A DNA stretch of 58,236 bases from positions 1 to 58,236 of the forward strand of contig DXCO01000005.1 in NCBI GenBank assembly GCA_019115945.1, in the 5' to 3' direction. The stretch is from Candidatus Borkfalkia excrementavium. GTDB taxonomy: Bacteria; Bacillota; Clostridia; Christensenellales; Borkfalkiaceae. Shown in pieces: positions 33,904 to 42,174 of this stretch. Under the pieces are notes generated by a model that did not search any database, was not told the origin of the DNA, and saw only the letters and a program-made list of their open reading frames with translations. A program made the position numbers and the translations under genes. Every line of letters begins with the position of its first letter. Position 1 is the first letter of the stretch.

Positions 33904-34770
33904 TTAATATTCCTGCACAAATTCGCCGACCGGGGCGTAAAGTTCCGCCGTTTCGAGTATTTTTACGAGTTCTCCCTGTGTGATCTCACCGAAAAACCGC
34001 CCGTCTTCGTCGTAAACGGTGATTTCAAGATATTTTCCCCGCTCCATGAATGAGAGCAGCCGTTTGATTTTGCAATCTTTGCCCACGGCGACGCGCTTGA
34101 TCTCCATGCCGCGCCGCATCTCTTTTGCGTAATCGTAACGGATCCTGTCGTACGAACAGTTTTTGCCGCCCACAGCGCCCGCAAGCAAAAAGAGGGAGAA
34201 AAAGAGCATGGTAAAATTGACTTGTACGAAACAGCCGTACACGAACATTGCAAAAAGAACGATGCCGAAAAACAGGCCTGCGCCGCGCGCGATCCTGCCC
34301 GCAAGTTTTTCCCCTTTTGCCTTGGCGATCGCGCAATAGAGGATCCTTCCCCCGTCGAGCGGCCATGCGGGGATCAGATTGACGAGCGCGATCGCCGCGC
34401 TCGAATAGGCTGCCACGTCCGTATACGGATACGTATCCGGAAAGCACCACCACAGCGCCACGAAGAGCACTGCGCAGGCGGCGTTGACGAGCGGTCCGGC
34501 GAGCGCGATGAAGATCTCGTCTTTCAAACTGACGCCGTCGATGTCCCCTTTCACCAGCGCGCCGTAGGGCATGAGCACGATACGGTTGAGCCGATACCCT
34601 ATCTTCGCCGCGGCAAAGGCGTGGCCGCACTCGTGCAAAAGGGCGACGACGGTGCAGTTGAGAAAGAGAAACAGTTTTCCCGTGGCGGCAAAGTACGCCC
34701 CGAACAGCAGAAAGAGCGGATGGACGAAAAATCGCAGCCGCTCTCCTTTGCGAACTTTTTTGTCAGGCAT
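33904..34770 (-). CDS. M50 site-2 protease, SpoIVFB-like
   Basis: The 288-residue membrane protein has the zinc motif HECGH at residues 46-50 and the second motif NLIPAWPLDGGR, with the metal-ligand Asp at about 139. At least four hydrophobic segments are visible. A CBS-like C-terminal domain follows (about 215-288), as in SpoIVFB, the intramembrane protease that activates pro-sigma-K in the mother cell. Its start overlaps the end of the degenerate M23 gene, which fits SpoIVFA, the SpoIVFB inhibitor. Strong context, so the sporulation role is likely. Confidence 0.88.
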   Translation of the reverse strand: MPDKKVRKGERLRFFVHPLFLLFGAYFAATGKLFLFLNCTVVALLHECGHAFAAAKIGYRLNRIVLMPYGALVKGDIDGVSLKDEIFIALAGPLVNAACAVLFVALWWCFPDTYPYTDVAAYSSAAIALVNLIPAWPLDGGRILYCAIAKAKGEKLAGRIARGAGLFFGIVLFAMFVYGCFVQVNFTMLFFSLFLLAGAVGGKNCSYDRIRYDYAKEMRRGMEIKRVAVGKDCKIKRLLSFMERGKYLEITVYDEDGRFFGEITQGELVKILETAELYAPVGEFVQEY

Positions 34771-35566
34771 TCCAGACGATATCGTTGTCCTCGTTGACGG
34801 AATAGGATGCGATGATGGAATCGCCGTCGTACATAGAGACGCTCACCTCGCTGTCCCCCGTGCTGTAACCGACGGGGATCGTGGCGTACACGGTGTCTCC
34901 CGCCGCAAGATATGCGGAAGAGAGCCCCGAAATGACGGACGAAAAGGAAGTGGTGTGTTCGATCTCTATCGTATACAGACCCTCTTGTTCGGCCACGTTC
35001 ACGACCGTTCCGCCGTAGGGAGCGTATACGCTGCACTCGCCCGTAAAGGTGAGGATTCCCGTGTCGGACACGGTGCATTCGATGCTCGTGTCGGAGACGA
35101 CGGAGCCGAGGGTCAGTTCGGAATAAGACCTGTCGTCCACCTGCGCGGCGGCCGGTTCGCCCGCCGTAAGGTTGGAAAAGAAGGTATTGATCGCGCTGTT
35201 GGGCATGAATATATTGGTGAGCAGAATGGTGGCGCACAGCGCAAGGACGGCCGCAAATTCGACGACGAGCAGTTTGCCCTCGAAAAATTTCTTTTTCGGT
35301 TTTTCTTCGGCAGGAGGGTCGGCGACATACTCGGTCACGTCTTCGCTGTACGCGATCCTGCCCGCCTCCCCCTCTTCTTCCTGCGGCCGAACGTCGGCTT
35401 TCGCATCGCCGATCGCTTCGTCGTAGGCAGTCATCCGCTCGTTGACCGCATCGACGACGCGGTCTTTGAGTTCATCGTTCTTCTTTTTTCTGCTCTTCTT
35501 TTTTACCACGTTCAGAGTATTGACGGGTATTTCGAGCATTTCCGCGTAATCGATTGTTTCGCTCAT
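34763..35566 (-). CDS. SpoIVFA-like degenerate M23 membrane protein
   Basis: The 267-residue product has a long charged cytosolic part (KKKSRKKKNDELKDRV and an acidic stretch), one transmembrane helix at about residues 100-122, and an extracytoplasmic M23/LytM-like domain of about 130 residues. The zinc ligands are missing: the usual HxxxD and HxH are not present (the last strand reads VSVSMYDGDSII). An inactive LytM domain upstream of an overlapping SpoIVFB-like gene matches SpoIVFA, which holds SpoIVFB inactive until it is cut. Family assignment rests on context and shape. Confidence 0.8.
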   Translation of the reverse strand: MSETIDYAEMLEIPVNTLNVVKKKSRKKKNDELKDRVVDAVNERMTAYDEAIGDAKADVRPQEEEGEAGRIAYSEDVTEYVADPPAEEKPKKKFFEGKLLVVEFAAVLALCATILLTNIFMPNSAINTFFSNLTAGEPAAAQVDDRSYSELTLGSVVSDTSIECTVSDTGILTFTGECSVYAPYGGTVVNVAEQEGLYTIEIEHTTSFSSVISGLSSAYLAAGDTVYATIPVGYSTGDSEVSVSMYDGDSIIASYSVNEDNDIVWNA

Positions 35567-35656
35567 AAAAATTTCCTCCGCGTTTTTGAGATATACTCTA
35601 ATTTATGCGGCCGTTTTTCGATTCAGAACGCTTTTTTTCAGCACCCGAAAAAATGT

Positions 35657-35685
35657 TTGCACCTTTTCGACAAATTTAGTATAAT
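35657..35685 (+). promoter_or_regulatory. Promoter for the metF operon
   Basis: TTGCAC, 17 bases, TATAAT, about 45 bases before metF. The short leader holds only a CGCCCG/CGGGCG hairpin, too small for a SAM or B12 riboswitch. Confidence 0.8.
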
Positions 35686-35729
35686 TACTGTATCTTTCGC
35701 CCGTTATCGCGGGCGCAGGGAGGCAATGC

Positions 35730-36605
35730 ATGCATATAACGCAACTTTTCGGCCGCAAAAAAGCGGTGTATTCCTTTGAAATTTTTCCGCCCAAACCCAC
35801 GGCGGACATCGCGGGGATTTCGCAGGCAGTGGAAAGGCTTTCCCGCCTCGGGCCCGATTATATCTCCGTGACCTGCAGCGCGGGCGGATCGGGAAACTCG
35901 CGCACGGCGGAGATCGCAAAACTCGTGCGTGCCTGCGGCATAGAGCCGCTCGCGCACGTGACCTGCATCAATTCTACCAAAGACGAAGTCAGAGCGACGC
36001 TCGAAGAACTGAACGCCGACGGCATTCAGAATGTGCTTGCCCTGCGCGGAGACCGCGTGGAGGGCAAGCAGAAAGACGACTTTTCGTATGCGAGCGAACT
36101 CGTTTCTTTTATAAAGGAAACGGGGCTCCCCTTCGATATCGGCGGGGCGTGCTACCCCGAATGCCACCCCGAATGCGCGGATATTTTGACGGATATCCGC
36201 AACCTTAAAAAGAAGGTGGACGCGGGGGTGACCCATCTGAACACGCAACTGTTTTTCGACAACGAAGACTTTTTCCGCTTCCGCGACATGCTCTCGCTTG
36301 CGGGCATCGACGTTCCCGTACAGGCGGGGATCATGCCCCTTGTCAAAAAGAGCCACGTCGACCGCATCATCAGCCTGTCGGGCGCGAAGATCCCCGCGAA
36401 AATTTCGCGCATGATCTCGCGCTTTTACGAAAAACCGGACGCCCTGATGGAAGCGGGCATCGCCTACGCGACCGATCAGATCATCGATCTATTATCGGCG
36501 GGCGCGGACGGCATACATCTGTACGTGATGAACAACGCATACGTGGCGGAACGGATCACGGAAAACGTAACGAATATCTTGAAGGAGATCAACGGACAAA
36601 ACTAA
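35730..36605 (+). CDS. metF: Methylenetetrahydrofolate reductase
   Basis: The 291-residue TIM-barrel flavoprotein reduces 5,10-methylene-THF to 5-methyl-THF. Marks: YSFEIFPPKPTADIAGI at the N terminus with the catalytic Glu, SVTCSAGGSG, HVTCINSTKDEVRATLEEL, NVLALRGDRVEG, and MPLVKKSHVDRI. The ATG used follows GGGAGG; an overlapping out-of-frame ATG lies four bases upstream. Its stop codon directly abuts the next start (TAA ATG), so the three met genes form one operon. Confidence 0.96.
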   Translation: MHITQLFGRKKAVYSFEIFPPKPTADIAGISQAVERLSRLGPDYISVTCSAGGSGNSRTAEIAKLVRACGIEPLAHVTCINSTKDEVRATLEELNADGIQNVLALRGDRVEGKQKDDFSYASELVSFIKETGLPFDIGGACYPECHPECADILTDIRNLKKKVDAGVTHLNTQLFFDNEDFFRFRDMLSLAGIDVPVQAGIMPLVKKSHVDRIISLSGAKIPAKISRMISRFYEKPDALMEAGIAYATDQIIDLLSAGADGIHLYVMNNAYVAERITENVTNILKEINGQN

Positions 36606-37265
36606 ATGGAAATCGACCGCACGGAATTACTGCGCTACCTTGGCTGGCGCGGGCAGGAACTGGACGGGACAATGCTTGAAAAACTGGACGGGGCGGCAAA
36701 ACGCTGCCTCGGGATCGCCGAACCGCGTTCGGTGATGCGCCGTTTTGCCCTGAACGAAGATCTTTCGCTGGGCGAGACGGGGTTCCGCCTTGAGGGCGAA
36801 GACATAAAAAAACATCTTGCGGGATGCAGAGAGGTCTACCTTATCGCCGCGACGATCGGACTTGCGGCGGAACGGGAACTTGCAAAACTGTCCGCGGTGA
36901 GCATGGAACAGGCCCTGCTTTTCGATACGGCCGCTTCCTGCGCCGTGGAAAGTTATTGCGACGATATCTGCGAAGATCTGGAAAATCACTGCCAAAGGGC
37001 CCTGACCTCCCGCTTTTCCTGCGGATACGGGGACTTTCCTCTGACCGCGCAGAAAGAGATCTGCCGCATCCTCGATACGGAAAAAAAGATCGGGCTGTAC
37101 GCGGACAAAAATTATCTTCTGACTCCCCGCAAATCGGTGACGGCGGTAGCGGGGATCACGGACGCGCCCGCGCAGGCGCGCGCACAAAAAAACTGCGGAA
37201 ACGGCTGCAGCAACCGATGCGGCAGTTGCGGAAAAACCGACTGCTCTTTCCGCAAAACGGAGTAA
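36606..37265 (+). CDS. Stand-alone methionine synthase reactivation protein
   Basis: The 219-residue product matches the B12-dependent methionine synthase activation domain (SAM-binding, normally the C-terminal MetH domain): LLRYLGWRGQELDG, VYLIAATIGLAAERELAK, FDTAASCAVESYCDDICEDL, RFSCGYGDFPLTAQKEICRIL. It ends in a Cys-rich tail, CGNGCSNRCGSCGKTDC (CxxxCxxxCxxCxxxxC), that could bind zinc or an iron-sulfur cluster and is not in classical MetH. The neighbouring MetH lacks this domain, so the two proteins act together to remethylate oxidised cob(II)alamin. Confidence 0.9.
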   Translation: MEIDRTELLRYLGWRGQELDGTMLEKLDGAAKRCLGIAEPRSVMRRFALNEDLSLGETGFRLEGEDIKKHLAGCREVYLIAATIGLAAERELAKLSAVSMEQALLFDTAASCAVESYCDDICEDLENHCQRALTSRFSCGYGDFPLTAQKEICRILDTEKKIGLYADKNYLLTPRKSVTAVAGITDAPAQARAQKNCGNGCSNRCGSCGKTDCSFRKTE

Positions 37266-37268
37266 AAT

Positions 37269-39656
37269 ATGGATTTTACCGAATTTTCCAAAGATAAGAT
37301 CGTCGTATTTGACGGCGCGTTCGGCACGGAACTGCAAAAGCGCATAAAAAACGCGGGCACGGTGCCGGAAATGCTCAATCTTGAACGGCCGGAAATCATA
37401 GAACAGATCCACCGCTCGTATGCGGAGGCGGGCGCGGACGTGATCAGCGCGAACACCTTCGGGGCAAACGAGATCAAGGCGGGCGGGCGAGAACTATCGC
37501 AGAAACTCGTGCGCGCGGCCGTTCAGATCGCGCGCAGGGCGGCACCGGGCAAATTCGTGGCGCTGGACGTCGGCCCGCTCGGGAGGCTGCTCGAACCGAT
37601 GGGCAGCCTGACATTTGAGGAGGCGTACGACGCCTTTGCGCACATGATCGAGGACGGGAAAGACGCGGATCTTATCCTGATCGAGACGATGACGGACCTT
37701 GCGGAACTCAAAGCAGCCCTTCTTGCGGCCAAAGAACACAGCGATCTGCCCGTTCTCTGTTCGATGAGTTTCGAAAAGAACGGCCGCACCTTTACGGGAT
37801 GCGACGCGGCCGCATACGCGATGACCGCCTCTCCCCTCGCGGATGCGGTGGGAGCAAACTGTTCGCTCGGCCCCGACGAACTTCTGCCCGTTGCCGAGAA
37901 AATTTTGTCTTATACCGATAAACCCGTCATCGTGCAGGCCAATGCGGGGCTTCCGGACGAAAACGCGCATTACGGCGTGAGCGCGGACGAATTTGCAAAG
38001 ACGTATGAAAAACTGATCGACAGCGGCGTGCGCATAATCGGCGGCTGCTGCGGCACGACGCCCGAATATATCCGAAAACTGCGCGCCCTTGCGGACGGCA
38101 GAAAACCTGCACCTATGCCCTATCGCCCCCGTTCCGCCGTCTGTTCGGCGATGAAAGTGGTCGAAATCGACGGGGTGCGCGTCATCGGCGAGCGGATCAA
38201 CCCCACCGGCAAAAAGGCCATGAAAGCGGCCCTGCTTGCCGGGGATTACGATTACGTTGCGGCGCAGGCGGTCGAACAGACGGAGGCGGGAGCGGACATC
38301 CTCGACGTGAACGCGGGGCTTCCCGAACTGGACGAGGCCGACGTTCTGACCAGAATCGTAAAGAGAGTGCAGCAGGTGAGCGATCTGCCCCTGCAGATCG
38401 ACTGCGGCAAGGCGGACGCCGTCGAGCGCGCACTTCGCCATACGGTCGGAAAAGCGATCGTCAATTCCGTAAACGGCGAAGAGAGGGTGCTCAGCGCGAT
38501 GCTGCCCGTCGTCAAAAAATACGGCGCGGCGGTCGTGGGGCTGACGATCGACGAGCGCGGGCTTCCCAAAACGACGGAAGAACGGCTGCAAATCGCCGAA
38601 AAAATCATTTCCCGAGCCAAAGATTTCGGGATCCCCGAAGAGGATATCTACATCGACTGCCTGACGCTGACCGTGAGCGCGGAACAGGGACAGGCGAAAG
38701 AGACGCTGGAAGCGATACGTCAGATCAAAAAGCGGCACCGCGTCAAAACAGTGCTCGGCGTGAGCAACATCTCCTTCGGGCTGCCCAACCGCCAGATCGT
38801 GAACACCGCCTTTCTGACGGCGGCGATCGCCGCGGGACTGGACCTTCCCATTCTGAACCCGAACGTGCCCGAAAACATGCAGGCGATCGCCGCGATGCGC
38901 GCCCTTTCCGGCGAGGATAAAAACTGCGCCGATTACACGGCAAAATTCGGCGGCGTGACCGTGCAGACGAGCGTTACGGGCGGAACCAAAACACGGGAAA
39001 AGGCGGAAGAGGGAGATATTTTTTACTGTATCCGGAAGGGCCTGCCCGCCGCGGCGGACAGGGCGCGGGAACTTCTGAAAACGGTCTCTCCCCTCGCGCT
39101 GATAGACGAATACCTGATCCCCGCCCTCAACGCCGTGGGAGACGATTACGAAAAGGGCGTACTGTTTCTGCCCCAACTGATCTCCGCGGCAGAGAGCGCG
39201 AAACTCTGTTTTGCGGAAGTAAAAAAACTGCTCAAAGCGGGCGATTCCGCTTCCAAAGGGGAAATCGTGCTCGCGACGGTCAAGGGAGATATCCACGACA
39301 TCGGTAAAAACATCGTAAAGACGGTGCTCGAAAATTACGGCTACACGGTGATCGATTTGGGTAAAAACGTGCCGCCCGAAGAGATCGCCGCGACCTGCAA
39401 ACGCAATCATATAAAATTATGCGGCCTTTCCGCGCTGATGACGACAACGGTGCCTTCGATGGAAGAGACGATCCGCCTTCTGCGCGCAGAATGCCCCGAC
39501 TGCAAGATCATGGTGGGCGGCGCGGTGCTCAACGCGGATTACGCGAAAAAGATCGGCGCCGACTGGTACTGCAAGGATGCAAATGCCGACGTGAAGATCG
39601 CGCAGTACCTTTTCGAGGGCGCAAAAGAAGTGCCGACGTTGCAATCATCCCGTTAA
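37269..39656 (+). CDS. metH: Cobalamin-dependent methionine synthase without reactivation domain
   Basis: The 795-residue product has three MetH modules. The homocysteine domain spans 1-285 with zinc ligands C198, C260 and C261 (ANCSLG, GGCCGTTPEYI). The pterin-binding methyl-THF domain spans about 300-570 (GERINPTGKKAMKAAL, GADILDVNAG). The cap plus B12 domain lies at about 590-795 and contains GDIHDIGKNI, whose His is the cobalt ligand. The SAM-binding activation domain is missing at the C terminus and is supplied by the gene just upstream. This split is common in Clostridia. Confidence 0.96.
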   Translation: MDFTEFSKDKIVVFDGAFGTELQKRIKNAGTVPEMLNLERPEIIEQIHRSYAEAGADVISANTFGANEIKAGGRELSQKLVRAAVQIARRAAPGKFVALDVGPLGRLLEPMGSLTFEEAYDAFAHMIEDGKDADLILIETMTDLAELKAALLAAKEHSDLPVLCSMSFEKNGRTFTGCDAAAYAMTASPLADAVGANCSLGPDELLPVAEKILSYTDKPVIVQANAGLPDENAHYGVSADEFAKTYEKLIDSGVRIIGGCCGTTPEYIRKLRALADGRKPAPMPYRPRSAVCSAMKVVEIDGVRVIGERINPTGKKAMKAALLAGDYDYVAAQAVEQTEAGADILDVNAGLPELDEADVLTRIVKRVQQVSDLPLQIDCGKADAVERALRHTVGKAIVNSVNGEERVLSAMLPVVKKYGAAVVGLTIDERGLPKTTEERLQIAEKIISRAKDFGIPEEDIYIDCLTLTVSAEQGQAKETLEAIRQIKKRHRVKTVLGVSNISFGLPNRQIVNTAFLTAAIAAGLDLPILNPNVPENMQAIAAMRALSGEDKNCADYTAKFGGVTVQTSVTGGTKTREKAEEGDIFYCIRKGLPAAADRARELLKTVSPLALIDEYLIPALNAVGDDYEKGVLFLPQLISAAESAKLCFAEVKKLLKAGDSASKGEIVLATVKGDIHDIGKNIVKTVLENYGYTVIDLGKNVPPEEIAATCKRNHIKLCGLSALMTTTVPSMEETIRLLRAECPDCKIMVGGAVLNADYAKKIGADWYCKDANADVKIAQYLFEGAKEVPTLQSSR

Positions 39657-39658
39657 AC

Positions 39659-39690
39659 AAAAAAGGCGGAGGAAGTTCCTTCGCCTTTTT
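39659..39690. terminator. Terminator between metH and the LRR gene
   Basis: AAAAAGGCG and CGCCTTTTT arms with an inner AGGA/TCCT pair, usable by both convergent genes. Confidence 0.85.
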
Positions 39691-39712
39691 GTTTGCTGTA
39701 TAAGATCAACCG

Positions 39713-41659
39713 TTATGGCGCGAGCGGTACGGGCACGCCCTGCGCGTCGTACTCCCACTCGCCGAGCCAATAAATATGCGGCGATACGTTCGGCGGCGCC
39801 CAATTTACAAAAGCCTTCGCCCAATCATAATAATCGTGTTCTATGCAAGCAAAGACCTCGGTCAGCGCGGAACAGTAGCTAAAAGCATTCAAATAGATGT
39901 CTGTCACGCTTTCGGGAATTACGATCCGATCCAAAGACGTACAACTGTAAAAAGCAAACGCCCCGATCCGTTCGACCCCTTCGCCGAGATCGACGCGCGT
40001 AAGCCCCGTACACGCCTCGAAGGCATACATGCCGATTTCGATGACGCTGTCAGGAATTTTGATCTCCGTAAGGCCGAAATGCCAGCGGAACGCCCCGTTG
40101 CCGATTGCAGTGACGCCCTCCTCGGGTATGACGGAATTTTTGCACCCTGCGATCAGCAGTTTGTGCTCCCGATCGATCAGGCAGTTGCCCTCGGCATAAT
40201 ACCGTTCGTTCCCCTGTTCGACGGTGATGGACGCCAAAGCGTTGCAGCCGGCAAAAACGCCGCCCATTACTTCCGTTGCAGCGCCCGTTCCGATCTCGCC
40301 GATCTCCTGCACCCCTGCGGGGATCTCGATCGCTTCCAATGCCGTGCAGAATTCGAAAGCGCTGTCTCCGATACTTGTAAGGCTGTCAGGCAGAGAGATC
40401 TCTGAAAGAGAAGAACAGCCGGAAAAAGCAAATCTTTCGATCTTTTCCAACCCCGCGGGCAGAGAAACCGTCGCAAGCGAGGTACAATCTTTAAAAGCAG
40501 AACCCCCAACAGAACTTACCCCTGCGGGGATCGCAATTTCGCCGAGGGCAGAACAGCCCGAAAACACGCTGTCCATGATGACGGTCAGCCCCGCGGGCAG
40601 CGAGACCTCTTTCAACCCTTCGCAGTTTTGGAAAAGTTGTGAGGGGAGCGTGCCGACTTTTGCGGGGACGGAAACGCTTTGCAGGGCAGAACACCCGTAA
40701 AACGCGCAGCCGCCGAATGTTTCCAGATTTTCCGGCAGGTCGACAGAGACAAGGGCGGTGCAATTGAAAAACGCATCTCCCTCGACGGATACGATGCTGT
40801 CCGGAAGGATGACTTCTTCGAGCGCGGAACAACTTGTAAACATTCCTTCGGGCACTTTCATCATCCCTGCGGCCAACTCCGCCTTTTTCAGACTTTCACA
40901 GCCGATGAAAACATAGGAACCGTACTCCGCTTTTTGCACAAAAATCTCGCCGAGGGCGGAACAGCCTGCAAAAGCGCGGTTTCCGACAGAGACGATCCCC
41001 TCGGGCAGGTTGACCGTTTGCAGATCGGGGCAACCGGAAAACGCCTGATTTCCGATCGATGTAAGCCCCTCGGGCAGGACGACCTCTTCGATCCCCGCTT
41101 CTTCATAAAACGCGCCTTCGGCGATTTGGGTGACGGGGATCTTTTTGAAACTTTCCGGAATCACGATTTGCGTTCCCAGCGCAGTGCCGATGCCCGTGAC
41201 CATATATTCCTGTTTGCCGGGCACGGCGCGGTATTCCAGCCCCACGGTCGCGCCGTCGGGTATGTCGGGATCGGAAGGATTTTCTCCGCGGATATATCCG
41301 CATACGGAACACTCGCCGTCTTTCAATGCATGCACGCCGCGCGCATCCGTAACGTCATCGTGTCCGCAGACCGCCATGTGCCAATGCTCGGTCGCGCTGT
41401 ACGACCACGCTTCGGAAAACAGGTGTCCCGTTTTCGGAATGCTCTCTTCATCCTTCGCGCCGCATGCGCACGAGCGCTCGCGTTTGCCGTTTTCTGTGCA
41501 CGTCGGCTGCTGTGCGACCGTCCAGCCGCTCCATTCGTGGCTGTGCTGCGGCGTCGCGGCGCCGTTTTCTTCGTCGCAAGCAACTAAAAAAGACAGTACG
41601 ACGAGCATCGAAAGACAGACCGCAAAAACCCTCAGCCCTATCCGTTTTTTTTGTCGCAT
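39713..41659 (-). CDS. BspA-like leucine-rich-repeat lipoprotein
   Basis: Starting at the ATG at 41659 the product has 648 residues: a signal peptide with lipobox (LSFLVAC), a Cys/His segment of about 90 residues (HSHEWSGW, CTENGKRERSCACGAKDEE, CSVCGY), then many LRR_5 (BspA/TpLRR) repeats of about 23 residues with the pattern F..C..L..V.LPEGLTSIG. The last 40 residues are non-repeat. Such proteins sit on the cell surface of gut bacteria and bind host or bacterial ligands. The upstream in-frame extension (to 41821) crosses the promoter and is rejected. Confidence 0.93.
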   Translation of the reverse strand: MRQKKRIGLRVFAVCLSMLVVLSFLVACDEENGAATPQHSHEWSGWTVAQQPTCTENGKRERSCACGAKDEESIPKTGHLFSEAWSYSATEHWHMAVCGHDDVTDARGVHALKDGECSVCGYIRGENPSDPDIPDGATVGLEYRAVPGKQEYMVTGIGTALGTQIVIPESFKKIPVTQIAEGAFYEEAGIEEVVLPEGLTSIGNQAFSGCPDLQTVNLPEGIVSVGNRAFAGCSALGEIFVQKAEYGSYVFIGCESLKKAELAAGMMKVPEGMFTSCSALEEVILPDSIVSVEGDAFFNCTALVSVDLPENLETFGGCAFYGCSALQSVSVPAKVGTLPSQLFQNCEGLKEVSLPAGLTVIMDSVFSGCSALGEIAIPAGVSSVGGSAFKDCTSLATVSLPAGLEKIERFAFSGCSSLSEISLPDSLTSIGDSAFEFCTALEAIEIPAGVQEIGEIGTGAATEVMGGVFAGCNALASITVEQGNERYYAEGNCLIDREHKLLIAGCKNSVIPEEGVTAIGNGAFRWHFGLTEIKIPDSVIEIGMYAFEACTGLTRVDLGEGVERIGAFAFYSCTSLDRIVIPESVTDIYLNAFSYCSALTEVFACIEHDYYDWAKAFVNWAPPNVSPHIYWLGEWEYDAQGVPVPLAP

Positions 41660-41690
41660 AACCCTTTCTCTCCGTTTTGTGATACATATA

Positions 41691-41718
41691 AGTATACCCC
41701 TCCCCCTCGAAAAGTCAA
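41691..41718 (-). promoter_or_regulatory. Promoter for the LRR lipoprotein
   Basis: On the minus strand TTGACT (41718-41713), 16 bases, TATACT (41696-41691), 32 bases before the start codon. Confidence 0.75.
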
Positions 41719-41879
41719 GCAAATGCGCATATAAAATAAAAAAATCGTAATAAAATCGGGACGCGGGCACGGGGGGAGAATGTTTGCCTCGGCAAAAGTA
41801 CCCGTACATGTATGCGGGCACCGGGGACGGCGGAAAACGCCTTTGCCGTCTGTCGCCTCAAAGAAAGGTTTTCTTATTT

Positions 41880-41924
41880 TCGGAAAAATGAATCGGGCGC
41901 AGAACCTTGCGGTTCTGCGCCCGA
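41880..41924 (-). terminator. Terminator of the small RNA
   Basis: TCGGGCGCAGAACC, loop GCAA (minus strand), GGTTCTGCGCCCGA, then TTCATTTTTCC. The 14-base stem is perfect; the T-run is present only on the minus side. Confidence 0.85.
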
Positions 41925-42003
41925 CCCATTATATGATAAGGGGGAAAATGATGAGCACTTTCGGTAACCAAGCGGGAGCCCTTGCGTCTCTCGTTTGATT
42001 ACA
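41880..42003 (-). ncRNA. Putative small RNA with its own promoter and terminator
   Basis: A strong promoter (TTTACA-17-TATAAT, 42037-42009) fires leftward into about 120 bases without an ORF, ending at a perfect 14-base terminator stem (41893-41924). The 5' part can pair GUAAUC with GGUUAC (a six-base helix with one G-U) around AAACGAGAGACGCAAGGGCU. The strings GACGCAA and GGUUACCGA recall c-di-GMP-I riboswitches, but the tetraloop hairpin between AAAC and GACGCAA is missing. It is either an orphan small RNA or a riboswitch-terminator unit upstream of the LRR gene. Confidence 0.55.
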
Positions 42004-42008
42004 CCCTT

Positions 42009-42037
42009 ATTATATTCATTTCTCTATCCCTTGTAAA
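42009..42037 (-). promoter_or_regulatory. Promoter of the small RNA
   Basis: On the minus strand TTTACA (42037-42032), 17 bases, TATAAT (42014-42009). An A-rich stretch just upstream could act as an UP element. Confidence 0.8.
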
Positions 42038-42174
42038 GTATTTATTTTACTTTTTTTTAATTTTTTTTATTTTTTCCCTTTTTCACGATTTTTGTTCATT
42101 ATTCACAAAAATCCCCCTTTTTCTCCCTTTTTTCCCCTTTTTTGTTATTTATTCACAATTATTTCTACCGTTAA
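42038..42174. other. Pyrimidine-rich tract upstream of the small RNA
   Basis: For about 130 bases the plus strand is almost only T and C with some A and almost no G, in runs such as TTTTTTTTAATTTTTTTTAT and CCCCCTTTTTCTCCCTTTTTT. No ORF. On the minus strand it is an A/G-rich tract that may bend DNA or aid the promoter; it also holds the end of the spmAB transcript. Confidence 0.5.

Noticed and set aside
35567-35729. SAM or B12 riboswitch ahead of metF
   Set aside because: The predicted leader is only about 40 bases with one small hairpin and none of the conserved riboswitch strings.
41660-41821. Extension of the LRR protein to 41821
   Set aside because: It would place the promoter and the signal peptide inside the gene; the lipoprotein signal starts at 41659.
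41945-41965. Hammerhead-like UGAUGAG on the plus strand
   Set aside because: No GAAA partner or flanking stems in the right places.
41925-42000. Call of a standard c-di-GMP-I riboswitch from GACGCAA and GGUUACCGA
   Set aside because: The tetraloop hairpin and its receptor are missing and the spacing is too short, so I report only a putative small RNA with partial resemblance.
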